Below, piece by piece: positions 10,195-17,708 of a stretch of 64,000 bases of DNA. Both the position numbers and the translations under genes were made by a program. Under the pieces are notes generated by a model. That model was not told the origin of the DNA and did no database searches. It saw only the letters and a list, made by a program, of their open reading frames with translations. The first letter of the stretch is position 1; each line of letters opens with the position of its first letter. Origin of the DNA: Acinetobacter lwoffii (GTDB taxonomy: Bacteria > Pseudomonadota > Gammaproteobacteria > Pseudomonadales > Moraxellaceae); the NCBI RefSeq assembly GCF_015602705.1, contig NZ_CP059081.1, forward strand, positions 1,869,702-1,933,701, given 5' to 3'.

Positions 10195-10279
10195 CAGTGG
10201 GATTGAAATTCCGTATCAACCCAATTTATGTTAGTGTACAGTTACTTGACAAATTTATAGCTTTTTTTAGGTAGTTTCA

Positions 10280-10702
10280 ATGCAAACAAGCGTTCATTGG
10301 TTAGAGAATGTTGCTTTTAAAGCAAAAACTCAAAGTGGTCATACTATTATCATGGATGGTTCAGCTGAATACGGTGGTGAAAACCGTGGTCCTCGTCCAA
10401 TGGAGCTACTTTTAACTGGTCTGGGCGGCTGTGCGTCTTTTGATATTGTTACCATTTTAAAGAAGGCTCGTCAGGATATTACCGATGTACGCTGCGAATT
10501 AAAGGCTGAACGTGCAGATACAATTCCGGCAGTATTCACGAAAATTCACTTGCATTTTGTAGTGACCGGCAAAGCGATTAAAGAGAAACAGGTCGCAAAA
10601 GCCGTAGAACTTTCTGCTGAAAAATATTGCTCTGCCAGCAAAATGCTGTCTGATGGCGGTGTTGAAATCACCCATGATTATGAAATAATCGAAGCAGAAT
10701 AA
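10280..10702 (+). CDS. OsmC family protein, YhfA-like peroxiredoxin
   Basis: 140 residues. The OsmC/Ohr fold is shown by GGENRGPRPMELLLTGLGGC and the two conserved cysteines, Cys51 (GGCASFD) and Cys117 (KYCSASK), which in the family reduce organic hydroperoxides through a thiol-disulfide cycle. The sequence is closer to the YhfA branch than to Ohr or OsmC proper, and the divergent crp neighbour matches E. coli yhfA. Cytosolic; no signal peptide. ATG at 10280 follows AGGT. It ends before its own hairpin terminator. Confidence 0.92.
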   Translation: MQTSVHWLENVAFKAKTQSGHTIIMDGSAEYGGENRGPRPMELLLTGLGGCASFDIVTILKKARQDITDVRCELKAERADTIPAVFTKIHLHFVVTGKAIKEKQVAKAVELSAEKYCSASKMLSDGGVEITHDYEIIEAE

Positions 10703-10721
10703 AATCTAGATTCTGTAAAAA

Positions 10722-10740
10722 AGCGGCTGGAAAAGCTGCT
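10722..10740 (+). terminator. Terminator of the OsmC-family gene
   Basis: AGCGGCT-GGAAA-AGCTGCT (7-bp stem with one G-T pair) followed by a run of seven T. Confidence 0.8.
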
Positions 10741-10767
10741 TTTTTTGTATCAGAAAATTGCCTTTTC

Positions 10768-11805
10768 TCAGAACCGCTGAACTGAATACTGATTGCCATC
10801 TTCAAAGCTCAAGATATTTTCTGGAAATCTTAAGGCGCCGAGTCGATGTCTGAACGCGACACCCTGTTGACGATCGAGATAGCGTTTACCCACTGAATAA
10901 TCCACACAAAATACGTTTTGTTGCTGTCCATACCATTGCAGTGCATCGATCGATTTGAGTAAACCGGTTTTTTCTTCAGTAGATTTAAAGTTCCGCCAAT
11001 AATGTCCAGTAATGACTGGAATTTGGTCGGTATAGCTGTCCCACCATGGCACGCGGTCGATCATCCGCCACCTTCCACCGGCATAAATCGGTTCTAAGGC
11101 GATTTTTTCCGCACCAGAAGTAATGACCCGAATCGGATTGTGCATTTGCTCACGTAGCTCTTTTTCTGCGAGATGTTGCAATAAAGGTAAAGTTGCAGCC
11201 GGGTCTTTGAACTGGTGTTGGTAGCGTTGCTGCTCTATCTGGATGAATTCATTAATACCTAAGGCTTGCAGATCCAGCGCTGTATGTTGAACGAAATCAG
11301 CATAGGCTTCGCCAAGCGAAGTAAAACCAGAATTGCGTAATTGATCAATTGATCCTTGATGCCAACAGGCATGCACAACACGCAGCTGCTCCGACTCCAA
11401 GGCCAACGGTAAGCTATTTAAAAAATCCAGAATCCATTGTCGATCTTTGATTGAGGCTTGGATCGAATCAAAAGGTTTCAGATCATCCTGATGCGGTGAA
11501 CCAAAAAACCAGCCATTGCCTTCCCGCAAAGTATCGGTCAATAGGTTCAATTCATGATTACCCATCACACATTGTGCATAGCCTTCATCTACCAGCTGTT
11601 TGACGCGTTTGATCACCGCAACACTGTCTTGCCCCCGGTCACATAGATCACCGACAAAAATTAGTTTGCGCTGTTCTGGATGATGACCATTCCGGTCATA
11701 ACCTAATACCTGGATCAGTTGTTCCAGCGCGGCAATCTCACCATGAATATCCCCTACGATATCCACGGGACCAGTGAAAGCCTGCTGTATAAATGAGTAC
11801 TTCAT
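10768..11805 (-). CDS. Calcineurin-like metallophosphoesterase (PrpE/ApaH-type)
   Basis: 345 residues. The dinuclear-metal signature is complete: GDIHG at 18-22, GDLCDRG near 53-59 and GNHE near 82, with later histidines (VVHACWH; ITGHYWR) supplying the remaining ligands. This places it with the ApaH/PrpE/PPP-type phosphatases that act on phosphoproteins or dinucleoside polyphosphates. It is longer than ApaH (about 280), and the middle part is not recognisable, so the substrate is not predicted. ATG at 11805 follows AGGATG. It stands alone next to the IS982 remnant. Confidence 0.85.
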   Translation of the reverse strand: MKYSFIQQAFTGPVDIVGDIHGEIAALEQLIQVLGYDRNGHHPEQRKLIFVGDLCDRGQDSVAVIKRVKQLVDEGYAQCVMGNHELNLLTDTLREGNGWFFGSPHQDDLKPFDSIQASIKDRQWILDFLNSLPLALESEQLRVVHACWHQGSIDQLRNSGFTSLGEAYADFVQHTALDLQALGINEFIQIEQQRYQHQFKDPAATLPLLQHLAEKELREQMHNPIRVITSGAEKIALEPIYAGGRWRMIDRVPWWDSYTDQIPVITGHYWRNFKSTEEKTGLLKSIDALQWYGQQQNVFCVDYSVGKRYLDRQQGVAFRHRLGALRFPENILSFEDGNQYSVQRF

Positions 11806-11999
11806 TTATGCATCCTGAATTAAGTCTAAAACAGAATATATCCCTAATAAGTATCCTTTAAATTTATGAAGATATGAATACAGAATGAATCATCATTTAA
11901 ATAATTTAACCCGAATCACGGATAAGAAATTGACTTGAAAAATAAGAGGACTAGAGCCATCAGTTGAGTTACCAAACCAAACTCACAAGTCTAGTCCTG

Positions 12000-12548
12000 A
12001 TGTTCAATAGTACCGATTCTGCTTAATTGATGATTTCTTTCTTAAATTTGAAGCAACTTATTGGAAGTTCCTCAAACAAAGTCATCATTCTCTAAGAATC
12101 AGAAATGCTCAGCTCACAATTTCAGAAATCTGCTTTATCACCATTTGGTACAAATGTTCTCATTTCAATAATTTCAAAGCCTTTTTTACATGGCTAAAGC
12201 TGGATAAAAGCTTTTTATTTAAGCACTTGCCTTGCTACCAACGCATGATTCATTTGATCAATAGGCATGAATTAGCACTACATGCCCTGTATGTAGCTTT
12301 GATGAAAGGCAAAGATAAACAATACTTATAGATTGATTCAACAACGCTACCTGTTTGTAAAAATCAACGTATTCAATGCCATAAATCATTAGCCCAAATC
12401 GCATCACGTGGCAAAAGTTCTATGGGTTGGTTTTATGGCTGTAAATTACATATCGTGATGAACCAATTTGGTGAAATTAGTTGTTCTGCTTTATCGAATG
12501 GACATGTTGCTGACATAAAAATGGTTGAGCAATTGGTTGATGGTTTTG
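12000..12548 (+). mobile_element. IS982-family insertion sequence remnant (IS17-like transposase fragment)
   Basis: One frame from about 12027 reads a contiguous transposase N-terminal and middle part (LIDDFFLKFEATYWKFL; IDSTTLPVCKNQRIQ; ASRGKSSMGWF; HIVMNQFGEI), typical of IS982 elements such as IS17 of Acinetobacter. It is dead: one base appears missing near 12025 just after the ATG at 12000, an in-frame TAG interrupts it right before IDSTTL (near 12330), and it stops at about 12548 after VEQLVDGF, missing the last third. An 8-bp inverted repeat (AGGACTAG at 11947, CTAGTCCT at 11991) lies in its leader. The right break coincides with the truncated rhodanese gene. Confidence 0.82.
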
Positions 12549-12632
12549 CATCGCTTCAAACAGTTCATTTACGCTGACTTCCTGAATCCGGCTTTTTGCA
12601 TTCTGGATCAATTGCTCTGCAGTTTTCATCAT
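12545..12632 (-). pseudogene. 5' stub of a rhodanese-like sulfurtransferase gene, truncated by the IS982 remnant
   Basis: On the minus strand, ATG at 12632/12629 preceded by GAGGAAG opens a frame of about 28 codons (AEQLIQNAKSRIQEVSVNEL) that resembles the N-terminus of single-domain rhodaneses. It ends at the IS982 remnant before the catalytic cysteine loop. It would have been the last gene of the sulfide/persulfide operon, where a rhodanese is expected. The assignment rests on a short N-terminal match plus context. Confidence 0.55.
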
Positions 12633-12724
12633 TTTCATTCTTCCTCGGCCATTAAAATTATATTTTGTATAAACGATGCTCAGGTAGATTGAAAGCGTTT
12701 GAGTTTAAATTTCCAACTGGCTAT

Positions 12725-13508
12725 TTAGCCCATGAGCGCTGAATAGATTAAATACATCGCTACCCCAACCACGGTAGTGGCAAATATTTTCTGTACCTTG
12801 TTACTGTCAATCCGCTGCATCAGACTGCGTCCAATTAATATCCCCGCAATACAGGCCAGAACAAAAGTCAGCGTAACCGAAACAGGATATTGAAAGCCAT
12901 CCAGCACGTGTGCAGAAATACTCACCCCACCAATCAGAAAAATAATCATCAGGGAAGTCGCAACGATACTGCGCATATCAAGGTCGGTGAATTTATGCAG
13001 GGCTGGAACAATGACAAAACCACCCCCACCCCCAACAGACCGGTTAATAAACCTGCCACGACACCAATACCTGCTAGGAACGAAGCAGTTTTGACATTCC
13101 AGATCAGGCGACCGGTGGTTTGATTGACCTTGCACGGTGCATTGCCATGATCGGTCACTTTATTAAAGAAGATCCGGTAAGCCACAATCAGCATCACCAG
13201 ACTGAAAGCCAGCGTTAGCCAGACCGGAGAAACGATATCAGCCAGATGTACGCCATAACGGGCTGAAGGAATACTGATCAGCGCGATCCAGAGCGCAGCA
13301 CGATAACGCACAATACGCTTGAACAAACCCTCGAACGTTCCGACCAAGGCGGACAGCGTGACTGCAAGCAATCCCACCGGCGCAGCTTGGGCCACGGTCC
13401 AACCCTGACTCGCCATCAGTGCCGGTACAGCCAGAATACCGCCACCGGCACCAGTCAAACCCAATAGCACTCCGATAAACCAGCCCTTCAAGTATTAATG
13501 CCCACATC
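12725..13508 (-). pseudogene. TauE/SafE-type sulfite/anion exporter, broken by two frameshifts
   Basis: A membrane protein of the TauE/SafE family split over frames. The N-terminal repeat (LLGLTGAGGGILAVPALMASQG) is open from 13491 leftwards; the C-terminal repeat (GGGFVIVPAL, then three hydrophobic segments) is open to 12725. One G missing from the G-run at about 13021-13035 separates them; restoring it gives the family motif GVGGGFVIVPAL. A second indel near 13490 separates the best start (ATG at 13508 with GGAGAGG upstream, reading MWALIL) from the rest, because one extra T is present. Two independent indels argue for decay rather than regulated frameshifting. It is the fourth gene of the sulfide locus. 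Confidence 0.8.
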
Positions 13509-13575
13509 GCCCTCTCCCTTATCCACAAAAGTGATTCAATAAAGGTTGAACTTTTTGTTGAATCACGACACAAGC

Positions 13576-14448
13576 TTATTTGAAGTAGTTAAGAGGAAGC
13601 TTGAGGTAAGAAACACCATTTTCTTCTGGCTCAGGAAACTGCCCTGCTTTCATATTGATCTGTATCGAAGGTAAAATCAGTTTAGGCATACTCAGTCCTG
13701 AATCCCGCTGGTTGCGCATCTGAGCAAATTCAGTTTTACTGATTCCCTGATGAATATGAATATTCTGTGTCTTTTGTGTCTGTATATCAGATTCACACAC
13801 ATAGGATTCACGTGTTTCAGGCAAATAGTCATGACATAAAAAAACCCGGGTATCTTCTGGCAACTGAAACAGGCTTTGTACCGAATCATAAAGCTGTTCT
13901 GCACTGCCACGCGGAAAGTCACAACGTGCTGTACCATAATCTGGCATAAACAGGGTATCACCCACAAAAACCGCATCACCGATGACATAACTCAGGCAAG
14001 CAGGCGTATGTCCCGGTGTTGGAATGTTATAGGCTTTCAATGTTCCGATTTGGAACGACTCATGATCTTCAAATAAATAATCAAAGAGCTGCTGGGCATT
14101 CCATTGTTTAATATCCAGATGATAAATCGCACCAAAGGTTTCCTGTACAATGCCAATTTTCTGGCTCATGGCAATTTTGCCACTTAACTCAGCTTTGAGA
14201 TATTGTGCAGCAGTCAGATGATCAGCATGTACATGGGTTTCGAGAATCCACTCAACCGTTAAATCCTGCTCTTTAATATAGGCAATAATTTTATCGGCAT
14301 GAATAGTTGATGTACTTGCTGATGCCGGATCATAATCCAGAACGCTATCAATAATGGCGCAGGCTTTGGTCGCAGGATCACGTACAACATAACTGAAGGT
14401 ATTGGTATCTTCGTGAAAAAAATCTTTTACTATAGGTAAGTTTGACAT
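13576..14448 (-). CDS. blh: MBL-fold hydrolase, Blh/persulfide-dioxygenase-like
   Basis: About 290 residues. The metal-binding motif HVHADH (in THVHADHLTAA) and the later GHTPACLSY, GDTLF and CHDY segments define a metallo-beta-lactamase-fold protein of the glyoxalase II/ETHE1 group. In bigR/blh loci these enzymes oxidise glutathione persulfide formed during sulfide detoxification. ATG at 14448 is chosen because AGGAG lies 7 bases upstream; a longer frame to 14466 would overlap the upstream gene. The two YeeE-type genes upstream and TauE downstream form the same operon under the divergent BigR-like regulator. Confidence 0.88.
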   Translation of the reverse strand: MSNLPIVKDFFHEDTNTFSYVVRDPATKACAIIDSVLDYDPASASTSTIHADKIIAYIKEQDLTVEWILETHVHADHLTAAQYLKAELSGKIAMSQKIGIVQETFGAIYHLDIKQWNAQQLFDYLFEDHESFQIGTLKAYNIPTPGHTPACLSYVIGDAVFVGDTLFMPDYGTARCDFPRGSAEQLYDSVQSLFQLPEDTRVFLCHDYLPETRESYVCESDIQTQKTQNIHIHQGISKTEFAQMRNQRDSGLSMPKLILPSIQINMKAGQFPEPEENGVSYLKLPLNYFK

Positions 14449-14450
14449 CG

Positions 14451-14867
14451 TTAAGCTCCTGACCATTTACGGTGAATCCATACACCCACCAGCATTGCTA
14501 CAATAAAATAGAGCACTTGATAGTGGCCCAAACCGATCAAGGTAAAACTTGGTGCCGGACAGATGCCGGCAATGCCCCAACCTGCACCAAATAAAACCGC
14601 ACCCGTAATCAGCTTCTTATTTATCTGATTATTTTTAGGTAAATCAATAGGTTCATTAAATACTGTTTTCGGTTGTGCCGTACGTAATACTTTCTGGAAA
14701 GGAATAAAGGCCACCGCAATCGCGCCCATCATGACAAAGGCCAGACTGGCATCCCAGTCACCAAACAGATCCAAGAAATCGAGTACTTTTTCCGGATTGG
14801 ACATACCCGATACCATCAACCCCACAGAGAACAGTGCACCAAATAAAAAGGCAAACAGATTTTTCAT
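14451..14867 (-). CDS. YeeE/YedE-type membrane protein, second half-transporter
   Basis: 138 residues with four predicted membrane helices (FAFLFGALFSVGLMVSG; LAFVMMGAIAVAFI; LITGAVLFGAGWGIAGICPAP; YFIVAMLVGVWI). GWGIAGICPAP is the signature of the PmpB/YeeE C-terminal half, with a cysteine in the thiosulfate/sulfur-transport path. ATG at 14867 follows CAGGAGC. It starts one base after the previous gene stops, so the two are translationally linked, and together they would form a YeeE-like transporter bringing reduced sulfur compounds across the inner membrane. Confidence 0.88.
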   Translation of the reverse strand: MKNLFAFLFGALFSVGLMVSGMSNPEKVLDFLDLFGDWDASLAFVMMGAIAVAFIPFQKVLRTAQPKTVFNEPIDLPKNNQINKKLITGAVLFGAGWGIAGICPAPSFTLIGLGHYQVLYFIVAMLVGVWIHRKWSGA

Positions 14868-14868
14868 T

Positions 14869-15285
14869 TTAGAATGCTCCTGTGATATGACGGATAATAT
14901 AAACAGCGACAAAACCTGCAAACATGAAAGTCATGGTCGCGATGAAAGAACGTTTAGACATGCGACTGATGCCACAAATTCCGTGACCACTGGTACAGCC
15001 CGAACCTAAGCGCGTCCCAAAACCCACCAGCAGACCTGCCACAATCATCATCAGTGGGCTGGCATTCAATTCGATTTCAGGTTGTACAAACAGACCATAA
15101 ATAAACGGTGTGAGAATCAAGCCTGATAAAAACCAGATTGCAGGTGTTTTAAACATGGTTTTTGAGTTTAATACCTGCCCAATCAAACCACTGATTCCTG
15201 CAATACGGCCATTGACGTAAAGATAACCAACTACGGAAAGCCCGAGCATTAAGCCGCCAATAAATGCGATGAGGAAGTCATGCAT
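14869..15285 (-). CDS. YeeE/YedE-type membrane protein, first half-transporter
   Basis: 138 residues, hydrophobic throughout, with the family motif GFGTRLGSGCTSGHGICG around residues 88-105, which holds the conserved cysteine of the first YeeE repeat. It is the operon's first gene and partner of the following half-gene. The split PmpA/PmpB-type pair is common next to sulfide-responsive ArsR regulators and MBL persulfide dioxygenases. Inner membrane; substrate probably thiosulfate or polysulfide, by family. Confidence 0.88.
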   Translation of the reverse strand: MHDFLIAFIGGLMLGLSVVGYLYVNGRIAGISGLIGQVLNSKTMFKTPAIWFLSGLILTPFIYGLFVQPEIELNASPLMMIVAGLLVGFGTRLGSGCTSGHGICGISRMSKRSFIATMTFMFAGFVAVYIIRHITGAF

Positions 15286-15303
15286 GATGAATTAATCCCT
15301 ACA

Positions 15304-15323
15304 TAATATACTTTTTTATATTA
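15304..15323. promoter_or_regulatory. Palindromic operator-like site of the BigR-type regulator
   Basis: TAATATA-CTTTTT-TATATTA is an AT-rich inverted repeat midway between the divergent regulator and the YeeE operon. Its character and position fit a BigR box. Confidence 0.5.
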
Positions 15324-15405
15324 TATAATGAAAAATATTAATCAAGCAGTTTTATGGTAAATTATGTAAACTGCACGGGCTACATCAAAAGTTGTGAGGA
15401 CATTT

Positions 15406-15714
15406 ATGGATATGATTGCTGAAAATGCCAAAATTGATTTTTCTCAAGTCGATTTCGTCAGCCAATGCCTGAAAGTTTTGGCCAATCCTGATCGCCTGAA
15501 AATCTTATGTGTCCTGGTGGATGGGGAAATGAATGTTCAGGAAATTGAAGAATCTACGGATATTCATCAACCTACACTTTCACAACAACTGACTGTACTG
15601 CGTAAGGCCGACATGGTCAGCACCCGACGTGAGGGTAAACAGATTTTCTATCGTCTGAGTGATCCCAAGGTCTTGAGCCTAATGCAAAAGCTGTACGAGC
15701 TGTATTGCGCTTAG
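15406..15714 (+). CDS. bigR: ArsR-family regulator, BigR/SqrR-like persulfide sensor
   Basis: 102 residues with a winged helix-turn-helix (about 45-90: HQPTLSQQLTVLRKADMV). Two cysteines, one in KILCVLVDGE and one at the extreme C-terminus (YELYC), are placed like the redox pair of BigR/SqrR, which form a disulfide or polysulfide link and leave the DNA. The ELCVC metal-binding box of arsenic ArsR proteins is absent. Divergent from the sulfide operon it likely represses. ATG at 15406 is chosen because GTGAGGA directly precedes it. Confidence 0.85.
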   Translation: MDMIAENAKIDFSQVDFVSQCLKVLANPDRLKILCVLVDGEMNVQEIEESTDIHQPTLSQQLTVLRKADMVSTRREGKQIFYRLSDPKVLSLMQKLYELYCA

Positions 15715-15723
15715 CCCTCCTTC

Positions 15724-15912
15724 TTAGTGCAGCCAAAAAGAAATGATCAGAAGCAGCCCGCTAAAAGCAGTAAACAGGTTTAGCCATACGGGGTGCTGGG
15801 TATAATAACCTTCAATAAATTCCGGCGGTCCCAGTGATGTCCATCCCCCTCGATATTGCAGGATTGAGGCGATATTCACCAACATGTAAAACACAATCAC
15901 CGCAATCCCCAT
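15724..15912 (-). CDS. Small membrane protein, unknown function
   Basis: 62 residues with two hydrophobic segments (about 3-17 and 45-60) separated by a polar stretch with GGWTSLGPPEFIEGYY. No family is recognised. Sequence upstream of the ATG continues in a plausible coding sense for six codons (AYAQW) before a stop, so the true N-terminus may be lost. It lies in the gap between the BigR-like gene and dsbG on the dsb strand, but 188 bases from it. Confidence 0.45.
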   Translation of the reverse strand: MGIAVIVFYMLVNIASILQYRGGWTSLGPPEFIEGYYTQHPVWLNLFTAFSGLLLIISFWLH

Positions 15913-16099
15913 CCACTGTGCATAGGCTATTTTTTATGCATAACGTTCATGATCGACTAATTACAATAGCCGGTTGGATTTTTCAATCACAAAACCAAAT
16001 GCAATTAATGTCAGACCATTCCGGTTTCATGCCAGAGTGGTTCATTCCAAAGCAAACAATACCCGTGGATGATCCAAAGTGGACATATCTCATCCGATC

Positions 16100-16840
16100 T
16101 TATTGTTCAAAAATTTCTTTGACGTCCATCGCCAGGCCTTGAGTAGATTTAAATTCACCCTGGTTATTTTTCCAGGCCATCGACGGTGTGGAGAAAAAGC
16201 CGTATTTCCCCATTAGGGCCTGGTTGGCATCAATTTTTGCAGCAATTTCTGCAGGAATCTTTGCCATTTTCTTGAGCTGCTTTTTGCCTTTATTCTTGTT
16301 TATATCATTAAAAGCTGCTGCTGGATTTTTCGACATTAACAATGTTGCCACCTGACCACGGCTTTCTTCACGGATCACACCGACCTGAATATGACGCAGC
16401 TGTACCTTGCCTGATTCGACCCAAGGCCGAGCCGCCTGCCAGAATTTATAGCAATATGGACAATTCGGATCGGAAAAGACATAGACCACACGTGGTGCAT
16501 CTGGCTTGCCATCTTGGATCCAGGTCGATTTTTCCAGGGTTTTCCAGACATCGTCCAATACCGCTTTTTTCATATGCTTTTCAATCTGCTCATTGGACAG
16601 GCTTTTCCCTTGTGCGTCAAACAGTTCGCCCTTGATATAATATTTGTCATCGTGGGAGATAAATACCGTATTGGAGTACTGGTCTTCATGCCCTACCCAG
16701 CCGGTCATTCCTTGCGGTGCCGGAATCTGTTTTACAAACACAAAACCCTGTTTTTCAATATGCTGTTTAATATTTGCCTGCGTATGCATGCTCATGATCA
16801 GGAACATGCCTGCACCAAGCACCCGGTAAATTTTGTTCAT
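16100..16840 (-). CDS. dsbG: Thiol:disulfide interchange protein DsbG-like
   Basis: 246 residues. A signal peptide (1-22) is followed by an N-terminal dimerisation domain and a thioredoxin domain with CPYC at 127-130, the DsbG active site, plus a cis-proline region (FFSTPSMAW). DsbG-type proteins rescue sulfenylated cysteines or isomerise disulfides in the periplasm and are kept reduced by DsbD, encoded two genes upstream in the same operon. The start follows GGAAGGA; the gap to the TlpA-like gene is 19 bases. Confidence 0.92.
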   Translation of the reverse strand: MNKIYRVLGAGMFLIMSMHTQANIKQHIEKQGFVFVKQIPAPQGMTGWVGHEDQYSNTVFISHDDKYYIKGELFDAQGKSLSNEQIEKHMKKAVLDDVWKTLEKSTWIQDGKPDAPRVVYVFSDPNCPYCYKFWQAARPWVESGKVQLRHIQVGVIREESRGQVATLLMSKNPAAAFNDINKNKGKKQLKKMAKIPAEIAAKIDANQALMGKYGFFSTPSMAWKNNQGEFKSTQGLAMDVKEIFEQ

Positions 16841-16859
16841 ACTAAGTCCTTCCGTTTTT

Positions 16860-17708
16860 TTAAGGTTGATCTGAAATTCTGTTTAAATATTGCTGCAACA
16901 TGGCCGGACTGAGTTCCCCCATATGCCGCTCGACCAGCTGGCCTTGAGCATTAAAAAACAGCGTCGTTGGCAGGCCAAAACTATTCATCTGCTGTGGCAG
17001 TTCACCATATGGGTCCAGCAGGACATGTTTAAATTGAAACTGATGTTTTCTTAAATAGGCATTTACGGTGGCTACCTCCTCACCCTGATTCAGCATGACA
17101 AAATTCACTTGAGGATATTGCTTGGCTGCTTTGGCCAACACCGGCATTTCGCGATGACACGGCGGACACCAGCTCGCCCACAAATTAATTACCGTGGGCT
17201 GGCCAACGAATTGGCTGAGTGGAATCTTGTCTGTACCCAGACGCTCCTGTTCTAGTCCAGCAAAGGCTAGATCAGGAAACGCTGCTTCAGTTTTTAGACT
17301 GGATTTGAACGCGAGTCCAAGCCCGATCCAGAGTACCAATATGAGCAACAAGATGGCTTTGAATCGGGTCTGCAGCTGTCTGTTTCGAATGACATACCAC
17401 AAAGTACCAATCAGCACCCCGCCCCATAAATGAAAACCTTTGTCCTGGATTTTCAGTATGTCGATGGGTGCTGCAAAATACAGCTCGGCATTGAGCAGAA
17501 CGAAAACAAGACGTGCACCCAGCATCCCTAGCAAAAAACTGCTCCAGAGCAAATCCTGACTTTGTCCAAGCAGCTGTTTAGACCATGAATACTTTCTGGC
17601 TAATCCAAACAGGAGGGCAGATAACAGCATCAAGCCAGTGGCAACAATAATAAGTGTCCAGGGCAACATCAAAGGTCCCAGATGCAGCGCATCACTGGAA
17701 ATCATCAT
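16860..17708 (-). CDS. Membrane-anchored TlpA-like thioredoxin with Lgt-like N-terminal domain
   Basis: 282 residues. The first 135 residues contain four or five membrane helices and motifs reminiscent of prolipoprotein diacylglyceryl transferase (LLGMLGARLVFVL and HLWGGVLIGT), but it is far too short to be a full Lgt. The C-terminal part is a TlpA/ResA-type thioredoxin with WCPPC (181-184) and a cis-proline (FGLPTT). It probably passes electrons from DsbD to periplasmic partners. ATG at 17708 overlaps the dsbD stop by 4 bases and follows GGGGAG. The Lgt-like part is an inference from motif shape. Confidence 0.82.
   Translation of the reverse strand: MMISSDALHLGPLMLPWTLIIVATGLMLLSALLFGLARKYSWSKQLLGQSQDLLWSSFLLGMLGARLVFVLLNAELYFAAPIDILKIQDKGFHLWGGVLIGTLWYVIRNRQLQTRFKAILLLILVLWIGLGLAFKSSLKTEAAFPDLAFAGLEQERLGTDKIPLSQFVGQPTVINLWASWCPPCHREMPVLAKAAKQYPQVNFVMLNQGEEVATVNAYLRKHQFQFKHVLLDPYGELPQQMNSFGLPTTLFFNAQGQLVERHMGELSPAMLQQYLNRISDQP

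Noticed and set aside
11947-11998. AGGACTAG/CTAGTCCT inverted repeat as a terminator of the metallophosphoesterase gene
   Set aside because: It lies on the upstream side of that minus-strand gene and has no T-run; it belongs to the leader of the IS982 remnant.
12725-13508. Programmed frameshifting in the TauE gene
   Set aside because: There are two separate indels, one near the start codon, and no slippery-site plus pseudoknot arrangement; decay or a sequence error is simpler.
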